Shown: positions 18,508 to 26,820 of the stretch, piece after piece | Position numbering within the stretch: the first letter of the stretch is position 1 | Layout: every line of letters begins with the position of its first letter | Source of the DNA: Bryobacterales bacterium | GTDB taxonomy: Bacteria > Acidobacteriota > Terriglobia > Bryobacterales > UBA6623 | Assembly: GCA_022826925.1 (NCBI GenBank) | Contig: JAJDTX010000034.1 | Span: forward strand, 1-62,828 | Direction of reading: 5' to 3' | DNA length: 62,828 nt | Notes under the pieces: model-generated | Database searches by the model: none | What the model was told of the DNA's origin: nothing | What the model saw: the letters and a program-made list of their open reading frames with translations, nothing else | Program-made: the position numbers and the translations under genes

Positions 18508-18903
18508 ATGGGTTGCGGTGGTCCAACGACGAATCGGGAGAAAGAAAAGGCACTGGGCGTTCTTGAACGAGTGACTCTCGCGGTTGAAACTCTCTGCGTC
18601 GGCAAGGGTGATGTCAGGAGTAGATTGGAATACGCGATGGATTCACTGCTCCCCCTGTCAGAACAAGATTTTCCGAATGGGCTGGGATCTAGATTCTCGA
18701 AGATACGTGAACAATCGACGAAATATGATGCAAGTGACTTATATAGAGCCGGTTACATCCCCTTGGAGGCACTCACTCCGAGCCACCCTCTGTATGAAGG
18801 CCGAATTCGCTCCACGATGAGGAGGATCCGCCGGTCAACCGGGGCGAAGATCGCTAGTGAAATCTGGGATCTTTATCGTGAATTGACGAGGATCGCCGGG
18901 TAA
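18508..18903 (+). CDS. Hypothetical protein, 131 residues, AT-richer
   Basis: I do not recognise this gene. The product is charged and helical (KALGVLERVTLAVETLCVG, RRIRRSTGAKIASEIWDLYR) with no signal or TM segment; the N-terminal MGCGG is not a lipobox. Codon use differs from its neighbours, with ATA, AGA and TTA codons (for example GACTTATATAGAGCC), which suggests recent acquisition. It is followed by another orphan gene with the same tendency and precedes the LRR pair. Confidence 0.5.
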   Translation: MGCGGPTTNREKEKALGVLERVTLAVETLCVGKGDVRSRLEYAMDSLLPLSEQDFPNGLGSRFSKIREQSTKYDASDLYRAGYIPLEALTPSHPLYEGRIRSTMRRIRRSTGAKIASEIWDLYRELTRIAG

Positions 18904-19058
18904 CGTGCGAATGCCATAGCGCCGCAGCTGATAACTAGCGCCCGCCGGAAGCCTGGCGCAGGATCGCCTAAGCGCGGCTACGGCCCGACCGCGCCGCGAT
19001 TGAACCGTTAAGATTCGCCCAAGCACTTCGGCATATACTGTCCCGGAGGCTCGAAACA

Positions 19059-19586
19059 ATGGAGGCGATCCTAGACACCCAGTCGATACTAAACAATGCC
19101 GTGGCCGGTGTAACAGCCGGTATCGTTGTGTCGATGATTCTTGGGATCTATCAGTTGGTTAGGGGTTGGCTTGATAGGCAAAGGCAGATACATCACGTCA
19201 GTGAGCTGATTTCGGTGGGAATTGAGAGCATCCAAGGGGTTAACGACGACAGGACGCGGCTCCTAATCCTGAACCTGTTGCTAAGGAACGCGGAGAGTTT
19301 TCTAGCGTCAAGCGTAGCATCGGATCGGATAACGTACCGGGAAAAAGAAAGACTCCTAGCCGTATTTCCCTTAAACGTAGATGGCAGTGTGGCGTATCTT
19401 GACAATGCCGGCAAATTGCCAGAGGATGCTGATGGGTACTTCGAAAAATCCATTGAGCAGTTTCGACGGATTCCGTGGCTGAAACTTGACAGACCCGGAC
19501 CCCTTGCAGCCCCTATCTTCCGTCGCGCTCGTCATCTAGAATCCAAGCCAGTCAAGTTCACGACTTACAGTTCTAGGGGTTTCTAG
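19059..19586 (+). CDS. Hypothetical membrane-anchored protein, 175 residues, AT-richer
   Basis: A single N-terminal TM segment (AVAGVTAGIVVSMILGIYQLV) with a short external N-terminus, then a charged soluble domain (VRGWLDRQRQIHHVSELIS, ILNLLLRNAESFLASS, EKSIEQFRRIPWLKL). No family recognised. A/T-richer codons such as ATA, CTA and AGG recur, as in the upstream orphan gene, so the two may have arrived together. The start is an ATG preceded by GGAGGCTCG, which is weak but plausible. Confidence 0.5.
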   Translation: MEAILDTQSILNNAVAGVTAGIVVSMILGIYQLVRGWLDRQRQIHHVSELISVGIESIQGVNDDRTRLLILNLLLRNAESFLASSVASDRITYREKERLLAVFPLNVDGSVAYLDNAGKLPEDADGYFEKSIEQFRRIPWLKLDRPGPLAAPIFRRARHLESKPVKFTTYSSRGF

Positions 19587-20097
19587 AAGTAGTGCCCCAC
19601 TAGCTGGGAACTATGCAAAATGGCAGGTGCTTTGGGCTCTGGCCCGACTGCTCGCAGCGCATCGCACAGCGCCAGCCGGAATGCGTGAGCGCCTTTAGCG
19701 CCCGCCCGATCCTTTGCATGTTCGCTCCCCGCAGGCGTTCCAAGCTCCCGGTTACGGGCGTTTCGAGATTGGCTGATGCCTCAGTGGCAACAATGTCGCC
19801 TAGGCACTGTAGGGCAGTCGGCGAGAATCGGCGGAGCGCCTCGTGCAGTCCTGCGCCGTGGCCTCCGACAGCTTGGATTCCTCACCCTGCACATCTAGGT
19901 GCGGATCCTCCCGTTCCTCGGCGGGGGCGTTCCGCGTCGAGCAACGCCTGCGACCTGAGGCCTGGCGCTCCAGCGGAAACGTGATGAGACCCGAAGCCTC
20001 CGCCCGAAAGAGCCTTGAGCCTGTTTACAATGGCACTGGACAGGGCTGTGGTCGCTCCTACACTTGGGTCCTCCACTTACAGCGCTGTGGACACGCG
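19587..20097. other. Intergenic region, possible antisense gene relic
   Basis: About 510 bases between the membrane-anchored orphan and the first LRR gene. On the minus strand, reading down to a stop near its left end, a frame gives LHEALRRFSPTALQCLGDIVATEASANL and further charged residues, which looks like coding sequence more than noise but has no start and no recognised family. The region close to the LRR start should contain its promoter. Confidence 0.35.
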
Positions 20098-22110
20098 ATG
20101 ACAGGCCGGTTTGCCATTGTCTTGGCAGGAATGCTGCTGTTCGGCCCGTCGTCTCCCGCACAGCAGCAGTCGGATGACACCGAGGCCGCAGTCTGGATAT
20201 TGGCCCAAGGTGGCGCGATCAGAATCGAGGGTAGCGGGGAGCAGATCCGCTCCACAGCTGATCTTCCGCCAAGACCGATCCTTGTGCGCGAAGCCATCCT
20301 AACGGGTGCTCTCGTGCATCCGCGGGACTTGGAACGCCTCAGTGCGCTACGCGGGCTCCGTCGCCTGACGTTGCCCGGCACGATGTGGAATCCCGTCTGT
20401 TGCGGCACGCTGGGCAATGCCGACGACAGCGACCTGATAGCCGCGCTGGCCGGGATTGAGGCTCTGGAATCCCTGCACCTCAGCCGTCACTTCGTGAGTG
20501 TCTTCAAGGGAATCCGGGTGTTCGACCATGCCATTGAGAAAATGGTGCCCCTGAAGAATCTCCGATCCTTGCAACTGATGTCCACACGGGTGACCGGGGC
20601 GCACCTAGATGCATTCGAAAAGCTCGAGCAGTTGGATCTTACGCAGACCGATGTGAACGACGAGGGCTTGGCCAGCATTGCCCGGCTGCCTCGCCTCAAG
20701 ACGCTTCGCTTGCGGAGCACTCGCGTGACCGACAGTGGCTTGGCGGCCCTTGCTCGTCTTACGGGCCTGGTGGAGTTGGACCTTGCCGATCTGGAGCTCT
20801 CCGACGAAGGGGTTGCTCACCTTGCTGGTTTGGACGGCCTTAGAACCCTGAACTTGCGCGGCGCTAGCATCTCTGATGCCGGGCTCGGCCATTTGAGCGG
20901 CATGCAGGAACTGGCCGACCTGAACTTGTATCGCACCCGCATCACGAACGCAGGCATGCCCCAGCTGGCAGCCCTGCCTGGGCTGCGAAGCGTCGATCTG
21001 CGTTACACCCGTGCGACTTCGGCGGGAATCGCGGCCTTGCGCTCCGCGAAACCGAATATGGAGATCCAGTTTGTCGACACGGCACCGTCCGTCGCACCTG
21101 TTATGTCGCGCATGCCGTCCGCTGACGACCTCGAAGGCTTGCTCGAGTGGGTGCGGTCGATCGGCGGCGTTGCCGAGGCCGACGCCGACGGGCAGCTCTC
21201 GCTCTCTCTCAAAGCGACACCTGTCAGCGACAGGGAAGTGGCGGCCATCGCCGAATTTCCATCAGTGGTGCATCTCGACCTGACCGCTACTGACGTGAGC
21301 GACCTCGGCTTGCAAACGCTGAACTCACTTCCGAACCTGCAGGTTCTAAATCTCGCAAACACAGGTGTTACAGATTCCGGACTAGTCCATGTCGCAAAAC
21401 TGCGAGCGTTGCGTGAGCTCGTTTTGGACCAATCGCTGGTCGAAGGCCCTGGACTCTCGAGCTTGGCTCGCTCGAACAGCCTGCGCAAACTTTCACTCGC
21501 TGGAACAGCGGTTGGCGATTCCAACCTGGAGTCAGTCGCGGGCCTGACGCAGCTCGAAGTGCTGGAGCTGGACTATACGCAAGTCAGCGACCCCGGAGTT
21601 GCAAATCTTGCGACGCTGGTGAACCTGAGCGAGCTCGGGCTGACAGGAACGCGCGTCGGGGACGAGGGCCTTAGCTCAATCGCTTCTCTTCCGCGGCTGC
21701 GGCGGCTGTCGCTGGCGTTCACGGATGTAACCAGCGAAGGAATCGGGAAATTGGCCGGACTGGATGGTCTGGCGGAACTCGATCTGGCAAACACGCGGGT
21801 CGATGATGCCGGTGCCAAGGCACTGGCGCCGCTGCGAAACCTCAGGAAACTCAACCTTGACTACACCAAGGCCTCTTCGGACGGCATCGCATCGTTGGCG
21901 GCGAACGCTGGCCTCCAAGCACTGAGCCTCGACAACACGGACGTGGACGACACTGCAATCGAGACGCTACGCGGTCTCGGGAGCCTTACAGCGCTCAATC
22001 TCTACCACACGCTGGTGAGCGAGACCGGCGTCGAGTCTCTGCGAAGAGCCTTGCCCGACTGCGAGATCGCTTGGGAACGCGATTCTGCCCAGCCGACGCG
22101 TCGCAGGTGA
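20098..22110 (+). CDS. Exported leucine-rich-repeat protein with two cap-LRR modules
   Basis: A 670-residue secreted protein. The start gives a signal peptide MTGRFAIVLAGMLLFG. The body is many repeats of about 24 residues (LxxLxxLxLxxTxVTDxGLAxLAxLP), the internalin/RI-like bacterial LRR type. Two blocks can be seen: the first opens at W33 with WILAQGGAI, and a second opens at about residue 351 with WVRSIGGVAEADADGQL, so a cap precedes each block. Such proteins bind other proteins or polysaccharides; a role in surface adhesion or signalling is an inference. The next gene is 16 bases downstream and is a one-module version. Confidence 0.85.
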   Translation: MTGRFAIVLAGMLLFGPSSPAQQQSDDTEAAVWILAQGGAIRIEGSGEQIRSTADLPPRPILVREAILTGALVHPRDLERLSALRGLRRLTLPGTMWNPVCCGTLGNADDSDLIAALAGIEALESLHLSRHFVSVFKGIRVFDHAIEKMVPLKNLRSLQLMSTRVTGAHLDAFEKLEQLDLTQTDVNDEGLASIARLPRLKTLRLRSTRVTDSGLAALARLTGLVELDLADLELSDEGVAHLAGLDGLRTLNLRGASISDAGLGHLSGMQELADLNLYRTRITNAGMPQLAALPGLRSVDLRYTRATSAGIAALRSAKPNMEIQFVDTAPSVAPVMSRMPSADDLEGLLEWVRSIGGVAEADADGQLSLSLKATPVSDREVAAIAEFPSVVHLDLTATDVSDLGLQTLNSLPNLQVLNLANTGVTDSGLVHVAKLRALRELVLDQSLVEGPGLSSLARSNSLRKLSLAGTAVGDSNLESVAGLTQLEVLELDYTQVSDPGVANLATLVNLSELGLTGTRVGDEGLSSIASLPRLRRLSLAFTDVTSEGIGKLAGLDGLAELDLANTRVDDAGAKALAPLRNLRKLNLDYTKASSDGIASLAANAGLQALSLDNTDVDDTAIETLRGLGSLTALNLYHTLVSETGVESLRRALPDCEIAWERDSAQPTRRR

Positions 22111-22126
22111 GTCCATACGTCTCCGC

Positions 22127-23227
22127 ATGCGCACCCTTGCCACGCTCGCCTTGGTCTGCCTTGTGCCTCCGGCAGCCCAACCGCAGCAAGACATCGAGAC
22201 ATGGGTGCTCGGCATGGGCGGTGCCGTGGAACGCGACTCCTCCGGCGACCTTCGGGGAGTCGACCTAAGCCGGAGTTGGATAACCGATTTCGACTTGCGA
22301 CGGCTTGCAGGGTCGACGAATCTGGTCAGCCTCAAACTGGCCCAAACACATATCAGCGACAGGGCCTTAGAGATTGTCGGGTCTCTGCCCGCCCTTCGCG
22401 AGTTGGACCTGTTCTTCTGCGAGAACATCACCGATGCGGGCGCTTCGCTGTTGCGCGGGGCGCCGCGCTTGGAGCGGCTGAACGTTCGCGGCACGAAGAT
22501 CAGCGATTCAGGCGTGAAGTTCCTGACAGAACTTCGCAACTTGGAAGTCTTAGACGTCGGGATTACGGAAATCAGCGATGCGTCCGTTGGCCTGCTGGAA
22601 GCTTTGCCCAACCTTAGGTCGCTTGCCATTGGAGGCAACAAGATCGGCGAGCCCGGAATTGCCAGTTTGAGATCACTGAGAGAGTTGCGCCACCTTGATC
22701 TCAGCGGAGCCCAAGTCACCGACAGCGGCATTTGGGCGGTTACGGTTACGGACTTGAATTTGGACGAGATCGCAGCACTGCGCGGGCTCGAATCGCTCAA
22801 CCTAGCCGCACCCAGTCAGGAGTACGTGATGTCCATCAGCACGGGCGTCCCGCGACTGCGCGGGGCGATCCGGGTCACCGACCTCGGTGCCAAGCAACTG
22901 GCCAGCCTGACCAAGCTGCGGAAGTTGAATCTCTCTCGGTCTTCACTCACGTCCGAGGGCATCCGGAACCTACGCGGCCTCGACGATCTGGAAGAGTTGG
23001 TGCTGGCTCACGTTAGCTCGCTGGACGACACGTCCGGAGCGGCCCTAGCGCACCTGCCGTCGCTGAGGATTCTGGATGTCTCCTTTTCCTCATTCGGGGA
23101 CGCGGGCATTGCGGCCTTGCGAGAGCATCCTCGGCTGCAGAGGCTGGTCGCCGTCGGCACAGCCTTGAGTGAAGCGACCGCAGCTGAGTTCGCGGCCGCA
23201 AATCCGTCTCGGGACGTGATTCGCTAG
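22127..23227 (+). CDS. Exported leucine-rich-repeat protein, single cap-LRR module
   Basis: A 366-residue secreted protein with signal peptide MRTLATLALVCLVPPAAQP and the cap WVLGMGGAVERDSSGDLRGVD at about 26-45, the same cap as in the preceding gene. The repeats run from LRRLAGSTNLVSLKLAQT to about the C-terminus (LRELDLFFC, LEVLDVGITEISDAS, LKHLDLSGAQVTDSG). A stretch of about 35 residues (LAAPSQEYVMSISTGVPRLR) breaks the register in the middle. It is co-transcribed with the preceding LRR gene (16-base gap) and likely arose from it by duplication and loss of one module. Confidence 0.85.
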   Translation: MRTLATLALVCLVPPAAQPQQDIETWVLGMGGAVERDSSGDLRGVDLSRSWITDFDLRRLAGSTNLVSLKLAQTHISDRALEIVGSLPALRELDLFFCENITDAGASLLRGAPRLERLNVRGTKISDSGVKFLTELRNLEVLDVGITEISDASVGLLEALPNLRSLAIGGNKIGEPGIASLRSLRELRHLDLSGAQVTDSGIWAVTVTDLNLDEIAALRGLESLNLAAPSQEYVMSISTGVPRLRGAIRVTDLGAKQLASLTKLRKLNLSRSSLTSEGIRNLRGLDDLEELVLAHVSSLDDTSGAALAHLPSLRILDVSFSSFGDAGIAALREHPRLQRLVAVGTALSEATAAEFAAANPSRDVIR

Positions 23228-23242
23228 ACCGGTTCGGCAGAG

Positions 23243-24556
23243 TTACGCCGTCGCGGCCGGGATAGTGCCGTAGGAAGTCGGGAAGTGATCTATAGGCGCT
23301 CCGACTTCCTTGGCGACCGTGCGGTAGAGATCGCCGAACGTTCCAGTGACCCGACTGTGGTGGCCGGGATTGAGCCGGCCGGCACGTCCAGCCAGGATCA
23401 CTGCGCCGCCACTGTTCTTGTGCGAGTTTGCCTCGGCGTGCTCGTGGACGAACAGCAGGGCGCTGTTGTCCAAGAGCGTGCCTGAACCCTCCGGCACGCT
23501 CTTGAGGCGCGCTACGAGGTAGGCGAATTCTTCGACGTGCCAGCGGCAGATGTCGCGCATCACTTCCTGCTGGCGCTGGCGGTGGGAGCCGCCCAAGTGG
23601 GAATATTCATGGTGTCGCGCGAACGCCAGTCCGAGCCACGGGAAACGGGCCAGGCTCTGGCACTTGGTCAGCATGTACGACGCAACGCGCGTCTGGCCTG
23701 ACGCGAAGGCATGCACTAGCAGGTCGCTTTGCAACTTCGCGATGCGTGGGTAATCGCGAGGATCGCCGCCGGCTTCGGGCTCGTCCACCTGCTCGGCGTA
23801 TTCCTCGGGAAAGTCTGCGATGGCGCGCTCGATGTCGAAGATCGAGCTGAGGTACTCATCGATACGGCGCGAGTCCTCTTGGCCGAGACCGCTGCTGAGC
23901 CGCTGCGCTTGCCCGCGCACCACATCCAAGACGCTGCGCCTGCGGCTGACCCAGCCCTCGTCGAGCTTTCCGAAGAGACGGTCAAACATCTTCTGCGGCA
24001 CGAGTTCCGGCGCCAAGGCCCGGTTCTTGGCGCTCCAGCTCATGTTTCGCTGCATGCTGGAGCCGAATGACTCTTGGCAGACGCCGATCTGAAGGGACGG
24101 GAAGCGGGAGTCTGCGCCAATCTTGCCAGCGACGACTTGGTCGATCGAAGCCGACCCGGCACCCATGCCGGTATACTTCGAGCCCGAAACCAAGGCGCTC
24201 ATCGACCTTTGGTGGCCGTTGCCGACTCCGCTCGTCTGCCCGTTGGGGTTGTCGAGGCCGGACAGGATCTGGACGTCATCCTGCAAGCGCGCCAGAGGTG
24301 CGAGGCAGGGCGTTAGGGAATAGTCGGTCCCTTCGTCGCGGGGAATCCAATAGCGCTCCGGGATCCCATTCCCGTTGAACCAAAAGACGAAGCGCGTCTC
24401 GGGCTTGCCATCGCCGCCTGGCTCGCGCCGGGCCGCGTAGGCCGTGCCCGAAGAATTGAACATGCAGGCAAGCGGCGGCAGGCCGACTTGCACGACGGTT
24501 CCGCCTGCGGCCAATCCTCGCAGGAACGCGCGGCGCGGCAAGGTACGACTCGGCAT
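23243..24556 (-). CDS. DUF1552 family exported protein, Tat signal
   Basis: A 437-residue protein beginning with a twin-arginine signal ([19 protein letters not shown]); I chose an ATG two bases from the stop of the upstream gene, though a TTG two codons earlier would overlap that stop. The body fits DUF1552: [55 protein letters not shown], and the C-terminal [24 protein letters not shown]. Such proteins are found fused operonically to DUF1592/1588/1585 proteins in planctomycetes and related heterotrophs. The enzymatic activity is unknown; a sulfatase-like or alkaline-phosphatase-like fold has been suggested for related families. Confidence 0.85.
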   Translation of the reverse strand: MPSRTLPRRAFLRGLAAGGTVVQVGLPPLACMFNSSGTAYAARREPGGDGKPETRFVFWFNGNGIPERYWIPRDEGTDYSLTPCLAPLARLQDDVQILSGLDNPNGQTSGVGNGHQRSMSALVSGSKYTGMGAGSASIDQVVAGKIGADSRFPSLQIGVCQESFGSSMQRNMSWSAKNRALAPELVPQKMFDRLFGKLDEGWVSRRRSVLDVVRGQAQRLSSGLGQEDSRRIDEYLSSIFDIERAIADFPEEYAEQVDEPEAGGDPRDYPRIAKLQSDLLVHAFASGQTRVASYMLTKCQSLARFPWLGLAFARHHEYSHLGGSHRQRQQEVMRDICRWHVEEFAYLVARLKSVPEGSGTLLDNSALLFVHEHAEANSHKNSGGAVILAGRAGRLNPGHHSRVTGTFGDLYRTVAKEVGAPIDHFPTSYGTIPAATA

Positions 24557-24558
24557 GC

Positions 24559-26556
24559 TCAATCGCTCCAGTCGGTGGCGAGAAATTCTTCCGTGACCAC
24601 CAGTCCTAAGACCAATTCCCGGAAGACAAAACCTGATCGCTCAAACCGATTATAGGCGCGTTCGATCACGTCCGTGTCACGGGATGTCTCAGATCGCCCG
24701 AACAAATAGCGGAAAAGTTGTCTGACAATGCACTTCTGGCAGATGGGCGACTGGGCCAGGATACGGCCCACATCCCGCGGCGACTCGAACGCAGAGTCCG
24801 CGATACCAGCCACGAAGCCCGTGGAATCGATGGGCAGAGAGTGCTCGGTGGCTTCGGCCCCCTCGCGCTCCTGCTGGGGTGTCGGCTCGACCCGCACCAG
24901 CTCGGTTTCTCGGTAGGCCCCGACAGTGTCGAAGTGCTCGAAGCCGTAGCCGATCGGGTCCACAAGCTTATGGCAGGACGCGCAGACCGGCTGGGATGCG
25001 TGCAACTCTTCCATCGTCTCGCGAATCGTCATGGGACGCCCTCCCAGAGTCAACGGGGGAAGGGATGTGTCGACACCGGGCGGGGGAGGCGGGATGGTTT
25101 GGCAGAGGAAGTGTTCGCGGACGAAGAGCCCGCGCTCGGTCGGGGACGTGTGGATCGGCTTGCCGGTCTGTGCCAGAAACGTGCCGTGGCCGAGGATGCC
25201 GCTGCGCGTCGAGTCGGCCGGGTACTCCGTCTTGCCGAAGGGGACGCTGGGATCGGACATGCCGTAGACCTTGGTCAGGAAGTCATCAGCGAATGTGTAG
25301 TCAGCGGTAAAGAACTCCCGGAAGTCGAGGTCATTCCACGCTAGATGCCGGAAGAGCCGCCGGGATTCCTCGGTCATGCTCTCGGCGACTTCCGGGCCGT
25401 AGTCTCGGAAGCGATTGCGGTCCTTGACCGAGTTACGCAGGCGGTCAAAGCGCATCCATTGCGCGAGAAAACCATCGAATGTCTCTGTTGCAAAGCCACT
25501 TGCCAGCATGCGTCTAGAGTGCGCATCGACCGCTGTACGGGTGCTCAGACCGCCAGTAGACGCCGCGGTGAGCAACTCTTCATCGGGTGGAGCATTCCAA
25601 AAGGCGTAGGCGAGTCGTGAGGCGACCTCGAACGGCTTCGCCGGGCTGTCGTTCGCGTGAGGCACCAGGAACAGGAAATGCGGCGATTGCAGCATGGCCT
25701 CGATAACGGCGGCCGCGCCGGAATGGAAACTATCGCCTTGCGCAGCCCACCGGAGGAGCAAGTCCACATGGGCCTCACGCTCAGAATCGGTCAGGGGACG
25801 GCGAAAGGCCTTGGCCCCGAATTCGTCCACGAACGCTTGGGCACAGGCGCGATCACTTGGACCACTGGGCTCGCACGGGATGAGCCCGCGCTCGTCTCCG
25901 TATCGAAATGCGTTGCTACCCAGGCGTTCCGCGACTTGCCCATATAACTCGGCCAAAGCGGGCGTGATGACCTGTGCCGATGCTTGGTTGGTGTATCCGC
26001 TGACGTAGTCTTCCGAAGGGAAGTTGCGAGAGGGGCGGGTGCTGTCGCCCAACAGGTGCCGCACGGTGTTGTCGTATTGCACATGCGTCAGCCTGCGGAT
26101 CGGTTCGAACCGACGTTCGGGCGGGGCATCTTGGGTGGACTCGTCGTCGACGTCTTCGGAAGCGAGATACTCCACCCAGCGGCGCAGCAAGCGTTCTTCC
26201 TCGCTGTCTGCGGCGATGAGCGGGCCGCCGGTGTGCGGGATCTTGTTAGTTGGCTTGAGCAAGAGCGCAGACTGGCTGATTTCCGCTTGGTTCACGAGGC
26301 GCCTTAGACCCAGTCCAAACCGTTGGATAACTCCTTGCGGCGCTCCGAGTTCCGGAAACTGGAGCCTCGTACCCGATGCCACTCCGGAAGTGCTGTGGCA
26401 GGCACGGCAATTCTTCGCCTCGAGACGGGGGTATAGATCGGCCGCGAAGTCTAGCGGGGCCTCGGCACAGGGAGCAGGCATTGCCAGCAGCGATGCGAAC
26501 GCCAGCAGGCCGGCGATGCACGGCACGGGTCCGACTAGGCGGGCGGCGCGTAGCAT
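24559..26556 (-). CDS. DUF1592/DUF1588-type exported protein with two CxxCH motifs
   Basis: A 665-residue exported protein of the planctomycete cytochrome c-like group. The chosen ATG gives a signal peptide ending near MPAPCAEA. Near the N-terminus CRACH (about 50-54) and near the C-terminus CASCH are haem c binding motifs, followed by the family modules DUF1587 ([24 protein letters not shown]), DUF1595, DUF1592 ([20 protein letters not shown]), DUF1588 ([24 protein letters not shown]) and DUF1585 ([12 protein letters not shown]). It precedes the DUF1552 gene with overlapping or touching ends, so the two form one operon, the usual pairing of these families. The electron-transfer role is an inference. 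Confidence 0.85.
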   Translation of the reverse strand: MLRAARLVGPVPCIAGLLAFASLLAMPAPCAEAPLDFAADLYPRLEAKNCRACHSTSGVASGTRLQFPELGAPQGVIQRFGLGLRRLVNQAEISQSALLLKPTNKIPHTGGPLIAADSEEERLLRRWVEYLASEDVDDESTQDAPPERRFEPIRRLTHVQYDNTVRHLLGDSTRPSRNFPSEDYVSGYTNQASAQVITPALAELYGQVAERLGSNAFRYGDERGLIPCEPSGPSDRACAQAFVDEFGAKAFRRPLTDSEREAHVDLLLRWAAQGDSFHSGAAAVIEAMLQSPHFLFLVPHANDSPAKPFEVASRLAYAFWNAPPDEELLTAASTGGLSTRTAVDAHSRRMLASGFATETFDGFLAQWMRFDRLRNSVKDRNRFRDYGPEVAESMTEESRRLFRHLAWNDLDFREFFTADYTFADDFLTKVYGMSDPSVPFGKTEYPADSTRSGILGHGTFLAQTGKPIHTSPTERGLFVREHFLCQTIPPPPPGVDTSLPPLTLGGRPMTIRETMEELHASQPVCASCHKLVDPIGYGFEHFDTVGAYRETELVRVEPTPQQEREGAEATEHSLPIDSTGFVAGIADSAFESPRDVGRILAQSPICQKCIVRQLFRYLFGRSETSRDTDVIERAYNRFERSGFVFRELVLGLVVTEEFLATDWSD

Positions 26557-26820
26557 TGGAGTGGTGGGGTGCCCGGCATCGGATGACGGTCCTGCCGCCA
26601 AGCGGGGCAAGTCTCGCTCCAATATAGGCCAATGTTAGTCTGGGCACAGGTCGGCCACCGCAGCTAGGGGCGTCTGACACAGCGTGCACCCATCGCCCAC
26701 TCCGCTTCGCCGACCGCTGTACGCGACCCAACCCAAAGTCGATTCCTCTGGCGAGGGGCAGATTTCTTTTGCGGGGATGGGCTCGACACTCTCGATGTTT
26801 GCAAAGGCTGCCCAACTTCC

